This document shows, one piece after another, positions 37,254 through 49,949 of a DNA stretch of 64,000 nt. Every line of letters begins with the position of its first letter. The first letter of the stretch is position 1. Below the pieces are notes generated by a model, which saw only the letters and a program-made list of their open reading frames with translations, had not been told where the DNA came from and did not search any database. Origin of the DNA: Microlunatus endophyticus (lineage in GTDB: Bacteria; Actinomycetota; Actinomycetes; Propionibacteriales; Propionibacteriaceae); the NCBI RefSeq assembly GCF_014646195.1, contig NZ_BMMZ01000002.1, positions 186,001 to 250,000 on the forward strand. Reading direction: 5' to 3'. The position numbers and the translations under genes were made by a program.

Positions 37254-38592
37254 CCATGAACGAGGCCACGCCCGTGGCACCGACATCGGCTGCCGAGCCG
37301 GAAGTGCGGGTGCCGCACCGGTGGCGCAATCTGGGCCTGATCACCGGCGGGTCCGTGATCGACAGCGGCGATACCTCGATCGTGCCCACGCTGTTCCCGA
37401 CCCTGCAGAACGTGCTGCACGTCCAGCTGAGCGCGTTGGGAATCTGACAGCGCTGGGCAAGATCGTCGGTGTCGTGTCGGGCCCGTCCATCGTCTACCTC
37501 GCCCGCCGCACCAACCGTAAGGTCGTACTCGCGATCTTCTCCGGGTTGTGGGGCGGCTGGTCGATCCTGGCGGCACTCTCGCAGAACTACACCCAGCTGT
37601 TGATCATGTTGTTGATCGCAATGGCCGGCTATGCCGGAGCCGCACCGATCACCAACGAACTCTTCTCCGATCTCTTCGGTGATCGACGGCGCGGCCGGGT
37701 CGCCGGATACTTCTACGGGATCACCTCGCTCGTGGGCTCCGGGGTCGGGGCAGCGATCGGGCAGCTTTCCAAAGTAGAGAACGGCTGGCGGTACGGCCTG
37801 GCAGGTGCCGGTGGACTGGCGATGGTTTTCGGTGTCGCGATCCTGATCTTCTTCAGGGATCCGGGAGTCGGGGCGGCCGAGCCCGAGCTGAGCCACCTGA
37901 GCCGCAGTCAGCGGGATGCCGAGGGCAAGATCACCTGGAGCAGGGTGGCGCGGCTGGCCAGGACGCGCAGCTTCGTCCTGATGATGATCCAGCGACTGCT
38001 GTCCGGGCATCTGCTGATCCAGACCTTCGGCGTCACCTTCCTGGTCCAGGTGCGGCACTTCGACAACGCGACGGCTGCCCTGGTGACGCTGCCGTTCGGC
38101 TTCGGCTACTTCTGCGCCGCCGTATTCGTCAGCCGGCTGACCGATCGGATCCACCTGCGGCACCCGCGCTTCGGTCGGATCGGGAGCCTGCAGGTCGCCC
38201 AGTTCGGCTTCGCCGTGGTGGCCTTCGCCGCCACTCAGTTCGACTGGGGCTCGACGATCACGATCTACATCGGATTCTGGTTCCTGATGGGCGGTCTGCA
38301 GGGCATCAATCCCAGCCTCAACAGGCCGATCGTCATGTCGGTGGTCTCTCCCGAGTTGCGGGGCGCCGCGTTCGCCATCATGTTGTCGATCTTCGAAACA
38401 GCCGGCTGGGCGGTCTTCAACTACCTCGGCGGCAGGCTGGGGGACTCGATCGGTCTTCAACACACGTTCTTGTGGATCCTGGTGATCCTGATGATCGTCA
38501 ACGCCGCCTTTGTGACGCTGTTGTACCGGCCGTACGCCCGTGACAGTGCAGCGGTACGCGACCTGCTTGCCCAGCGCGCCCGGCAGCACTGA
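37250..38592 (+). pseudogene. MFS transporter with a one-base frameshift after helix 1
   Basis: Translation from the ATG at 37250 gives LGLITGGSVIDSGDTSIVPT and ends early at a TGA after LSALGI (37445-37447). The protein continues in the -1 frame as LTALGKIVGVVSGPSIVYLA and on to 38592. It carries about eleven further helices, the MFS loop FGDRRRGRVAGYFYGITSL, and GLQGINPSLNRPIVM. Restoring one C in AATCTGACA (to AATCCTGACA) gives an unbroken protein of ~447 residues, SALGILTALGKIVG. It overlaps the sulfatase stop (ATGA), so it is the third gene of that operon and would be the uptake partner. Either a true mutation or a base-calling error. Confidence 0.75.
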
Positions 38593-38673
38593 CCGCCCAG
38601 CGGCACCCAAGGCTCGGATTGACTAGGCTGGGATTGACTAGGTGGGACGCCGAGACCGATCTCAGGGGGCAGC

Positions 38674-39060
38674 GTGCTCGTGGCGGGGCTGATCGCGGCA
38701 GGCCTGGCCGCCGCGGTGCACGTCTACATCTTCTATCTGGAGGCGTTCGCCTGGACCCGACCGAGGACGCGGTCGACCTTCGGCACCAGCGAGCAGGAGG
38801 CGGTGACGACCAGGCCGCTGGCCTTCAACCAGGGCTTCTACAACCTGTTTCTGGCGATCGGCACGGTGATCGGCATCGTGGTCATCGCGGCGGCGTCCGA
38901 ACCGGTCGGTTCCGGCCTGGTGCTGCTGGCCACCGGATCGATGCTGGCCGCAGCGATCGTGCTGGCCGGCTCGGATCCTACGAAGGCGCGGGCGGCCGCG
39001 GTGCAAGGCGCATTTCCGCTGATCGCGGTCGTACTGCTCCTGATCCACCTGGCCGGCTGA
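38674..39060 (+). CDS. DUF1304 small integral membrane protein
   Basis: A 128-residue protein of the DUF1304 family with four hydrophobic helices: about residues 2-22, 55-75, 78-98 and 108-127. The conserved HVYIFYLEAFAWTRP segment after helix 1 and the FNQGFYNLFLAIG segment are diagnostic. No function is established for the family. The GTG at 38674 follows an AGGGGGCAG ribosome binding site. It converges with the PAC2 gene, with a single base between the stops. Confidence 0.85.
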   Translation: MLVAGLIAAGLAAAVHVYIFYLEAFAWTRPRTRSTFGTSEQEAVTTRPLAFNQGFYNLFLAIGTVIGIVVIAAASEPVGSGLVLLATGSMLAAAIVLAGSDPTKARAAAVQGAFPLIAVVLLLIHLAG

Positions 39061-39061
39061 G

Positions 39062-39916
39062 CTACTGCTGGCGCCGCCGGCGCAGATAGCGTTCGAACTC
39101 GGCCGCGATCGCATCGCCACTGGCCTCGGGCAACTCGCTCTCGTCGCGCTGCTGCTCGAGGGCCTCGACGTATTCGGCCACCTCGGTGTCATCGGCGGCC
39201 AGCTCGTTCACTCCCCGTTCCCAGGCCCGAGCCAGCTCCGGCAGATCGCCGAGATCCAGCGACAGGTCAAGCAGGTCCTCCAACCGGTTCAGCAGCGCCA
39301 GGGTGCCCTTGGGCGAGGGCGGCGATGAAACGTAGTGCGGGATCGCGGCCCAGAGGCTGATCGTCTCGATGCCGACCTTGTCCAGGTGATCGTTGAGAAT
39401 GCCCAGGATCCCCGTCGGACCCTCGTAGGTGTTGGCCTCCAGGCCGAGCTCCTCGGCGACGGTCGGATCACCGGAACTGGCCGAGACCGGGATCGGCCGG
39501 GTGTGCGGATGGTCGGCGAGCAGGGCGCCGACCAGGTAGACGCGCTGGACGCCTGCCGAGCGCAGCGCAGAGGTGAGCAGCTGGCAGAACTGTCGCCACC
39601 GGAAGTTGGGCTCCAGGCCCTGGATGATCACCAGGTCCCTCCCGTTGGGCAGTTTGCCGACCCGGATCTCGGTGGTCGGCCAGGCGATCCGCCGGGTCTC
39701 GCCGCTGCCGCGGACCTCGGGCCGGTTGACCTGGTAGTCGTAGAAGTCGTCGGGATCGAGTGAGAATGCCTGCGAGGTGTCGCAGGTCTCGGCGAGATGT
39801 TCGACGGTCTGGGAAGCGGCGCTGCCGGCATCGTTCCAACCGCCGAACGCCACGAACGCCACGGGATCGGTCAGACCCCGCAAGCCGCTGATCTGCGAAG
39901 GGTTTTCGTCGGCCAT
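39062..39916 (-). CDS. PAC2-family protein (proteasome assembly chaperone-like fold)
   Basis: A 284-residue cytoplasmic protein of the PAC2 family, common beside proteasome genes in actinobacteria, though its role is unproven. Motifs include VAFVAFGGWNDAGSAASQ at the N-terminus. VYLVGALLADHPHTRPIPV follows, then YEGPTGILGILNDHLDKVGI and WAAIPHYVSSPPSPKGTLAL. The C-terminus is acidic and helical. arc, the proteasomal ATPase, lies 10 kb away on the other strand. The ATG at 39916 is 40 bases from the divergent dehydrogenase gene start. Confidence 0.88.
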   Translation of the reverse strand: MADENPSQISGLRGLTDPVAFVAFGGWNDAGSAASQTVEHLAETCDTSQAFSLDPDDFYDYQVNRPEVRGSGETRRIAWPTTEIRVGKLPNGRDLVIIQGLEPNFRWRQFCQLLTSALRSAGVQRVYLVGALLADHPHTRPIPVSASSGDPTVAEELGLEANTYEGPTGILGILNDHLDKVGIETISLWAAIPHYVSSPPSPKGTLALLNRLEDLLDLSLDLGDLPELARAWERGVNELAADDTEVAEYVEALEQQRDESELPEASGDAIAAEFERYLRRRRQQ

Positions 39917-39956
39917 AGTGCTTCCAGCGTAGTCCCCGGATCCCTAGGATGCGTCG

Positions 39957-40937
39957 ATGGACAAGCTGGTGGCCGTGATCACCGATGGCAATCTGCGCGG
40001 GCTGGCCGATGAGCTGCAGACGCTGGTCGGTGAAGAGGTCGAGTTGCGGTGGCCGTCCGGGCTGGAGCAGACGCGCGCCGCGCTGGCCGATGCCGATGCG
40101 ATCGTCGGCGGGCGGTTCGATGCCGAACTGGCCTGTGTCGCGCCCCGGTTGCGGCTGGTCCAGGTGTCCGGTGCCGGGACCGACGGCGTCGATCGTACGG
40201 CGCTCGGACCCGATGTCGTGCTGGCGAACACCTATCACCACGAGGACGCCATGGCCGAGTACGCCATCTGGGCGGCCATCGGATTGCGCCGCGGGCTGCC
40301 GACCGCGGACGCCCAGCTCCGAGAGCAGCGGTGGACCTCGCCGGCCCAGGATCCAGGCCTGCCGCTGCCGCTCAGCCTGGCGGGCGCTCGCGTCGGTCTG
40401 TACGGCTTCGGTCACGTCGGCGAGCGGGCCTGGCGAGCGTTCGCATCCTTCGGCTCCCTGGGGGCCGCCGTGACCGGGCGCGGCAGCGTCGATGCCGCTG
40501 AGCACGGACTGCAGTGGGCCGGCGGACCGGACGAGTTGCTACGGCTCTGCGCGGAATCGGACATCCTGCTGGTCTCGCCTCCGCTGACCGCCGAGACCAG
40601 GGGAGCGGTCGGTGCCGCCGAGATCGATGTGCTCGGTCCCGACGGCATCCTGATCAACGTCGCCCGCGGGCCGGTCGTCGACGATCGGGCCTTGTACGAG
40701 GCCTTGCGCGACCACCGGCTCGGTGCGGCCGCGATCGATGTCTGGTACAACTACCCGCCGCCGGGGACCCGGTCCGGAGCGCCGGCGAGTCTGCCCTTCG
40801 CCGACCTCGACAACATTCTCATGACCCCGCACATCTCCGGGGTGGCTCGGGCCACCTTCGAAGGCAGGATCAGCGACATCGCCGCCAACCTGCTGGCGTT
40901 GCGGGCCGGGAGGCCGCTGATCAACCTGACGACCTAG
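39957..40937 (+). CDS. D-isomer-specific 2-hydroxyacid dehydrogenase family protein
   Basis: A 326-residue NAD-dependent oxidoreductase of the phosphoglycerate/glyoxylate reductase fold. The N-terminal half-domain ends in VQVSGAGTDGVDRTAL. The NAD fingerprint is GLYGFGHVGERAW, INVARGPVVDDRALYEAL contains the catalytic Arg, and MTPHISG the catalytic His. The usual Glu in the ALDVFxxEP motif is replaced: here the sequence is AIDVWYNYPPPG, so one of the classical triad appears missing. The start ATG at 39957 is 40 bases from the divergent PAC2 start. The substrate is unknown. A strong hairpin follows. Confidence 0.88.
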   Translation: MDKLVAVITDGNLRGLADELQTLVGEEVELRWPSGLEQTRAALADADAIVGGRFDAELACVAPRLRLVQVSGAGTDGVDRTALGPDVVLANTYHHEDAMAEYAIWAAIGLRRGLPTADAQLREQRWTSPAQDPGLPLPLSLAGARVGLYGFGHVGERAWRAFASFGSLGAAVTGRGSVDAAEHGLQWAGGPDELLRLCAESDILLVSPPLTAETRGAVGAAEIDVLGPDGILINVARGPVVDDRALYEALRDHRLGAAAIDVWYNYPPPGTRSGAPASLPFADLDNILMTPHISGVARATFEGRISDIAANLLALRAGRPLINLTT

Positions 40938-40993
40938 GTCGGGCTCCACGCGGCGACGTTCGCTTCGCTTCGTACAGTCCTCGCTTCCCCATC

Positions 40994-41029
40994 ATGCGCG
41001 CGCTTCCGTTGCCCGGGAAGCGGGCGCAT
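40994..41029. terminator. Hairpin terminator between convergent genes
   Basis: Fourteen-base arms ATGCGCGCGCTTCC (40994-41007) and GGAAGCGGGCGCAT (41016-41029), with one mismatch and an 8-base loop. They lie between the dehydrogenase and the MHS symporter gene and can end transcription from both sides. Confidence 0.7.
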
Positions 41030-41124
41030 GGAGCTGAAGCGGGGAGCTTGCAGTCGGGATCAGCGGGAAGCGAGAACCACCGACGCCGCGCCGAATCGAG
41101 GCGCGACCCGACAACCCGTCCCGG

Positions 41125-42498
41125 TCAATCGGCAGCGGCCGGCATCGGGTCCCCGTGTCGCGCATCCGCCTCGGCGAGCAGATCGCGGCCGCGGGTCTCG
41201 GGAGCCCAGACGGCAGTGACGAGTCCGATCGCGGCCAGGACCATCAGGTAGACCACCACCGGGATGAAGCTACCGGTCGCCGCCAGCAGGCCCTGGGCGA
41301 TGAAGGGGCCGAAGCCGCCGACCGCGGCCGAGGTCTCGCGGCCGATCGCGACACCGGTGTAGCGATAGCGGCTGCCGAAGAGTTCGGGCAGGAAGGCCGA
41401 CTGCACGCCGACGGTGCCCTCGACCGCGACAATGAAGCCGACCACGACGACGAGACCGACGATCAGGACGCTGCGGGTATGCAGGAGCAGGAACGCCGGA
41501 TACGGCATCACCATCAGCATCGCGCAGATGACGATGTAGAGCGGCCGGCGCCCGAACCGGTCACTGAGCACGCCACCGGTGAAGGCCGAGATCATCGCGA
41601 AGATGCCGCCGATCAACAGCATCGGCGGCACCACGTCGGAGGGCATGTGCAGATCGTTCTCGATGTAGCTGCCGACGAACACCTGGTAGAAGTACGAATG
41701 CGCGATAGCGCCGATGTTGATGCCGAACACCCGGACGATCCCGCGCCAGCCGTTGCGGAAGGCCAGCCCGAGCGGCGTCCGCTCCCGCTCGACGATCTTG
41801 CCGCGCGACTTGGCCTCCTCGAAGACCGGTGATTCGCGGAGTCGGCGGCGGAAGATGTACGCCGCGATCGTGACCAGGATCGAGGACAGGAAGACGATCC
41901 GCCAGCCGATCGACTGGACCCGGTCGTCGGGCATCAGCTGGACGAGGATCCAGACCAGGGCACCGAGCACCGATCCGAGCGCGGCGCCGACGTAGACCAG
42001 CGACGCGTACCGGCCGCGCTTCGTTCGAGGCGCGGTCTCGGTCAACAGCACGATGCCACCGGCCTGCTCGGCACCGGAGCCGAAACCCTGCAGCAGCCGG
42101 CACAACGTCAGCAGGATCGGCGCGAGCACGCCGACGGTCCCGTAGGTCGGCAGCAGCCCGATCACGAAGGTCGCGGTGCCCATCAGGAACAACGTCCCGA
42201 TCAGCACCCACTTACGGCCGATCCGGTCACCGAAGTGGGAGAAGAACAGCCCGCCCAACGGCCGCGCGACGAAACCGACGCCGTACGTCGCGAACGACGC
42301 CAGGATGCCGATCGCCGGGTTGAGGTTGGGAAAGAACAGCTTGTTGAACACCAGTGCGGCGGCGGTGCCGTAGATCACGAAGTCGTAGTTCTCCAGCGTG
42401 GTGCCGATCATGCCCGCCAGTGACGCTCGGCGCAGGGTCGATCGGTCCACGGTGAGCGATTCACTGATCGAATCGCCCGCACTCAGGTCTTCAGACAT
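41125..42498 (-). CDS. MHS-family (metabolite:H+ symporter) MFS transporter
   Basis: A 457-residue 12-helix transporter of the ShiA/ProP/KgtP group that imports organic acids or betaine-like solutes with protons. Diagnostic segments are MIGTTLENYDFVIYGTAAAL in helix 1, RPLGGLFFSHFGDRIGRKW in loop 2-3, LLQGFGSGAEQAGG, and GVLSDRFGRRPLYI between helices 8 and 9. The substrate cannot be assigned. It lies 39 bases after metH on the same strand with its own GAGGAGACGACG ribosome binding site, so it may be cotranscribed with metH. Confidence 0.9.
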   Translation of the reverse strand: MSEDLSAGDSISESLTVDRSTLRRASLAGMIGTTLENYDFVIYGTAAALVFNKLFFPNLNPAIGILASFATYGVGFVARPLGGLFFSHFGDRIGRKWVLIGTLFLMGTATFVIGLLPTYGTVGVLAPILLTLCRLLQGFGSGAEQAGGIVLLTETAPRTKRGRYASLVYVGAALGSVLGALVWILVQLMPDDRVQSIGWRIVFLSSILVTIAAYIFRRRLRESPVFEEAKSRGKIVERERTPLGLAFRNGWRGIVRVFGINIGAIAHSYFYQVFVGSYIENDLHMPSDVVPPMLLIGGIFAMISAFTGGVLSDRFGRRPLYIVICAMLMVMPYPAFLLLHTRSVLIVGLVVVVGFIVAVEGTVGVQSAFLPELFGSRYRYTGVAIGRETSAAVGGFGPFIAQGLLAATGSFIPVVVYLMVLAAIGLVTAVWAPETRGRDLLAEADARHGDPMPAAAD

Positions 42499-42537
42499 CG
42501 TCGTCTCCTCTTCGGTTGCCCCCGAAGAGCCGGACGG

Positions 42538-46344
<3,807 letters not shown>

Positions 46345-46395
46345 GGGTGAACCTCGTTCAGGTCTTGGATGCCTCAGGTGCTCGGGTGGACGCCC

Positions 46396-46401
46396 AGTCT
46401 A
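46396..46401 (-). promoter_or_regulatory. Candidate -10 box for metH
   Basis: TAGACT on the minus strand lies 52 bases before the metH start, giving a leader of about 45 bases. This is too short for a cobalamin riboswitch, and no B12-box-like sequence is seen upstream. Confidence 0.4.
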
Positions 46402-46534
46402 GGGCCGGGTCTCAGCGGGGCGCCGGACTTTCCGGCCGTCGGGAATGTCCGCCCCGGGCTCTCCGTGACGTCAACGCCGGGGCGGGTGGCAGGAATTCCG
46501 GCCACCGCCCGGTCTTTGCGAGAATGGGCCTGCC

Positions 46535-47344
46535 ATGACCGATCCCGTAGCTGAAGCGCCAGCCGACCAGACCCATTCTCCCGAGACCGCGACGCTGACC
46601 GAGGAGACGCCGAGACCGGGCGGCCTGGCTGCAGCGCTCTGGGATTTCGACGGCACCCTCGCCGACACCGAGCCGATCTGGATCGCCGCGGAATACGAGC
46701 TGATTCCCCGGCTCGGCGGCGAGTGGAACGACCACCATGCCCACCAGCTGGTCGGCAACGACCTGATCGACTCGGGCACCTACATCGCCCAGGTGATCGG
46801 TCGCGACGATCTGTCGCCGGCCTGGATCGTCGAGCAGCTGTTGCAGCAGGTGGTCGAATACTGCCGGACCAATCCGATTCCGTGGCGGCCCGGAGCTGTG
46901 GAGCTGCTGGAGTCGCTGCGGGCGACCGGGATCCCGTGCGCGTTGGTGTCGGCGTCCTACCGGGAGCTGCTGGACGTGATCATCGGGCGGCTGCCCGAGG
47001 GGTCGTTTGTCACCTCGGTGGCCGGCGATGAGGTGACCCGCGGCAAGCCGGATCCCGAGCCGTACCTGCTGGCGTGTGAGAAGCTCGGCGTTCGCCCGCA
47101 GGACTGCGTCGTATTGGAGGACAGCCCGCCAGGGTCGCGGTCGGGACACGATGCGGGCGCGACGGTCGTCGTGATCGAGAATTTCGTGCCGGTGCCCGAG
47201 CTGCCCAATCAGATCCGCGTACAGTCCCTGGAGGAGTTGGACGCGACCTCACTGACCGAGCTGGTGGCGCGCTCCGCTGGGGGGCGAGCCCATGATCGCG
47301 TTGACACCCCAGAGATCGACCGCCGCGGCGCCGATGCGTTCTGA
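46535..47344 (+). CDS. HAD-superfamily hydrolase (beta-phosphoglucomutase/phosphatase-like)
   Basis: A 269-residue phosphohydrolase with a polar ~30-residue N-terminal extension. LWDFDGTLADTEPIWIA is motif I, with the nucleophile and general acid Asp pair. ALVSASYRELL is motif II (Ser), GKPDPEPYLLACEKLG motif III (Lys), and VVLEDSPPGSRSGHDAGA motif IV (the Glu-Asp metal site). The cap is of the helical C1 type. The substrate is unknown. Such a gene commonly sits near arc and PAC2 genes in actinobacteria. The 3' end overlaps the next gene by 53 bases if the upstream start of that gene is used. Confidence 0.9.
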   Translation: MTDPVAEAPADQTHSPETATLTEETPRPGGLAAALWDFDGTLADTEPIWIAAEYELIPRLGGEWNDHHAHQLVGNDLIDSGTYIAQVIGRDDLSPAWIVEQLLQQVVEYCRTNPIPWRPGAVELLESLRATGIPCALVSASYRELLDVIIGRLPEGSFVTSVAGDEVTRGKPDPEPYLLACEKLGVRPQDCVVLEDSPPGSRSGHDAGATVVVIENFVPVPELPNQIRVQSLEELDATSLTELVARSAGGRAHDRVDTPEIDRRGADAF

Positions 47345-48887
47345 ACTCCACCGAAGCAACCTGAACCGATTCTCTCGGAGACGCTCCTGGGCCGGTGTCG
47401 GCGTCGCGCTCGCCATGGTGCTGGCGTTGATCACCGGTTGCACCGGGCAGGCCGGCGACCCGAAGCCTTCACCCACGGCCAGCCCGACCCCGCGGCGGCC
47501 GTTCACGATCATGACCACCGACAGGATCGCCACCGCCGATCCGGCGGCAGTGGCCGACACCGGGTCGACGATGCTGACCGGCAACGTGTTCCAGCGGCTG
47601 ATGACCATGGATCCGACCCAGCCGCAGCTCAAGCAGTTGAAGCCCGATGCCGCACAGGACTGTGAATATCCGACCAAGACCGTCTACGAATGCGTCCTGC
47701 GGTCCGGGCTGAAATTCAGCAACGGCGACCCCTTGACGTCCAAGGACGTCAAATTCAGCATCGAGCGCGCACTGCGGCTCGACGTGGCCGGCTCGTCGGC
47801 GTCGCTGATGAGTTCGGTACGCAAGGTCGAGACTCCTGATCCGCTGACCGTACGCTTCGTGCTGAGCCGATACGACACCCAGTTCGCGGCCGCGATCGCC
47901 TCCCCGGCGGCCTCGATCGTCGACTCGAAGGTCTACAACCCCGACCGGATCGAGACCAATTCCGAACCGGTGGTCGGCTCCGGACCCTTCAAGGTCATCT
48001 CGCTGACCAAGGACCAGCTGGAGCTGGGGAAGTATCTCGGCTACGAGGGCGCTGCGGCGGCAAAGGTCGGCAGTGCGGTGATCAAGACGATGCCGGACTC
48101 GGCCAGCATCGAGGATGCAATGGCCAAGCACGAGACCGATGTGGTGTGGCGTGGTCTGAGCTCGGCCGCCCAGCAGCGGCTGGAGAGCCAGCTGTCCGGC
48201 TCCAAGCAGAGGACCACGAAGGCCGGCTTCAGCCAGCTCATTCTGCCGGGCGGCCGGGTGGAGCAGCTGATCTGGAATCCGGGTTCGTCGCGGCGCGGGT
48301 CGACGGCTCTGCGTGACGTCATCGCCGGGGCGCTGCAGGAGGACCGGACCCTGGACTCGGTGGTGCCGACGAATGTTCCGGGGCATCGCGCGTCCTTCCC
48401 GCTCGGCGGCAAGGCCGACATGAAGATCACCTGGGACAACCGGATCCGACTGACCCTCGGCTACGATCCGACCGCACCCAACAGCCTTGATCTGGCCACC
48501 CAGATCCGCACCCGGCTGGAGGAGACGGGCGGCCTGAGCGTCCTGCTCCGTCCCAATGATCCCGGCGCGGACCTCCAGCTGGTCGACAGGAAGGCCTGGA
48601 CCTCGACGGGGATCGCCTGGCTGCAGCCGGTGATCGACGACCCGCTGAAGCCGGAGCAGGCCGCCATCGAGACTGCTCTGCACAAGGCGCAAGAGGCGCC
48701 GAACGCCACCCCGCAGCTGACGGCGGCGCTGGCCGAGCTCCAGCAGGCCGCCGCCCAGGAGAAGACGGTGCTGCCGATCTCGCAAGGCCCGGAGTATGTC
48801 TACCTCGGGCCGCATGTCACCGCGACCGCCAACGCCTTCGGACCGGGCTGGCAGCTCGGCCTGTGGGGCTTCACGATTCAGAATTGA
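47292..48887 (+). CDS. ABC-transporter solute-binding lipoprotein, family 5 (oligopeptide type)
   Basis: A 531-residue lipoprotein that would capture peptides or other solutes outside the cell. The N-terminus is basic, followed by the hydrophobic core WAGVGVALAMVLALITGC, whose Cys is the lipidation site. A Thr/Pro/Ser linker comes next. SBP_bac_5 features include the TGNVFQRLM segment, CVLRSGLKFSNGDPLTSKDV followed by KFSIERAL, and VGSGPFKVISL. The start is either 47292, preceded by GGGGGGCGAG, or the ATG at 47334, which barely overlaps the HAD gene. No permease or ATPase genes are near, so it is an orphan component. Confidence 0.87.
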   Translation: MIALTPQRSTAAAPMRSELHRSNLNRFSRRRSWAGVGVALAMVLALITGCTGQAGDPKPSPTASPTPRRPFTIMTTDRIATADPAAVADTGSTMLTGNVFQRLMTMDPTQPQLKQLKPDAAQDCEYPTKTVYECVLRSGLKFSNGDPLTSKDVKFSIERALRLDVAGSSASLMSSVRKVETPDPLTVRFVLSRYDTQFAAAIASPAASIVDSKVYNPDRIETNSEPVVGSGPFKVISLTKDQLELGKYLGYEGAAAAKVGSAVIKTMPDSASIEDAMAKHETDVVWRGLSSAAQQRLESQLSGSKQRTTKAGFSQLILPGGRVEQLIWNPGSSRRGSTALRDVIAGALQEDRTLDSVVPTNVPGHRASFPLGGKADMKITWDNRIRLTLGYDPTAPNSLDLATQIRTRLEETGGLSVLLRPNDPGADLQLVDRKAWTSTGIAWLQPVIDDPLKPEQAAIETALHKAQEAPNATPQLTAALAELQQAAAQEKTVLPISQGPEYVYLGPHVTATANAFGPGWQLGLWGFTIQN

Positions 48888-48898
48888 GCCAGCGACTG

Positions 48899-49867
48899 AT
48901 GAACGACCCCGCAGTGAGCGGATTCCCCGACCCGGCCGACTACTCCGGAGTCCGGACCGGCCCGTTGCAGGTGGGCGAGCGGGTCACGCTCACCGATCCG
49001 AAGGGCCGCCGGCATTCGGTGGTTCTGGCCGCCGGGCAGCGCTTCCACACGGCCAAGGGCGCCATCGAACACGACGACCTGATCGGCGGGCCGGAGGGCG
49101 TGGTGGTGACCTCGGTCGGCGGCGTCGCCTATCTGGCGCTGCGGCCGCTGCTCGGTGAATTCACCGTCGGCATGCCGCGCGGCGCGCAGGTGGTCTATCC
49201 CAAGGACGCCGCCCAGATCGTGGTCGGGGCCGACATCTTCCCGGGCGCCCGGGTGCTGGAAGCCGGAGCGGGATCGGGAGCCCTGAGCCTGGCCCTGTTG
49301 CGGGCGATCGGCCCGACCGGGCGGCTGACGTCGTACGAGCGCCGTGAGGATTTCGCCGCCGTCGCGGCGAAGAACGTCCGCAACTTCCTCGGCACCGAGC
49401 ACCCGGCGTGGGACTTGCGGGTCGGTGACCTCACGGTCGCCCTGGGCGCCGGCGAGGGTGCGGACCCAGGTGCGCCGGAGCAGGTCGACCGGGTGGTGCT
49501 GGACATGCTGGCGCCGTGGGAATGCGTCGACACGATCGCCGAGCGGCTGGTGCCGGGCGGGGTGATCTGCTGCTATGTGGCGACCACCACCCAGCTGGGC
49601 CGGATCACCGAGACGTTGCGGGTGCACGGCGGATTCACCGAGCCGGAGGCTTCGGAATCGATGATCCGGGACTGGCATGTGGAGGGTCTGTCGATCCGGC
49701 CGGCACACCGGATGGTCGGGCATACGGGATTCCTGCTGACCTCGCGTCGACTGGCGCCCGGCGTCGTGGCGCCAACCCGCAAGCGGCGGCCGGCACCTGG
49801 TGCGTACGGAGAGGATTACACCGGGCCGCGTCGGGCCGAACCGGCTGCGGGCGGAACCGAAACGTAA
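48899..49867 (+). CDS. trmI: tRNA (adenine-58-N1)-methyltransferase TrmI
   Basis: A 322-residue SAM-dependent enzyme making m1A58 in the T-loop of tRNAs. The N-terminal beta domain is typical of bacterial TrmI (LIGGPEGVVVTSVGG). The Rossmann domain has VLEAGAGSGALSLALLRAIG as the SAM motif, TSYERREDF binding the ribose, and VDRVVLDMLAPWE as the catalytic Asp region. Candidate starts are TTG 48884 (overlapping the previous stop) and ATG 48899; the second is used. trmI directly before arc is the usual actinobacterial order. Confidence 0.93.
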   Translation: MNDPAVSGFPDPADYSGVRTGPLQVGERVTLTDPKGRRHSVVLAAGQRFHTAKGAIEHDDLIGGPEGVVVTSVGGVAYLALRPLLGEFTVGMPRGAQVVYPKDAAQIVVGADIFPGARVLEAGAGSGALSLALLRAIGPTGRLTSYERREDFAAVAAKNVRNFLGTEHPAWDLRVGDLTVALGAGEGADPGAPEQVDRVVLDMLAPWECVDTIAERLVPGGVICCYVATTTQLGRITETLRVHGGFTEPEASESMIRDWHVEGLSIRPAHRMVGHTGFLLTSRRLAPGVVAPTRKRRPAPGAYGEDYTGPRRAEPAAGGTET

Positions 49868-49923
49868 CACAATCGAGCGTCTCAGCCCGCCGAAATGACC
49901 CTTGGTGCGCGGGTGGCCGCGGG

Positions 49924-49929
49924 TACTGT
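49924..49929 (+). promoter_or_regulatory. Candidate -10 box for arc
   Basis: TACTGT fits TAnnnT and would start transcription near 49936, leaving a short leader with GGAGGT just before the ATG at 49950. Confidence 0.4.
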
Positions 49930-49949
49930 TTCGTCATGGAGGTGTCCAG

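Noticed and set aside
46345-46534. Cobalamin riboswitch upstream of metH
   Set aside because: I found no B12-box-like sequence, and the leader from the candidate promoter would be only about 45 bases.
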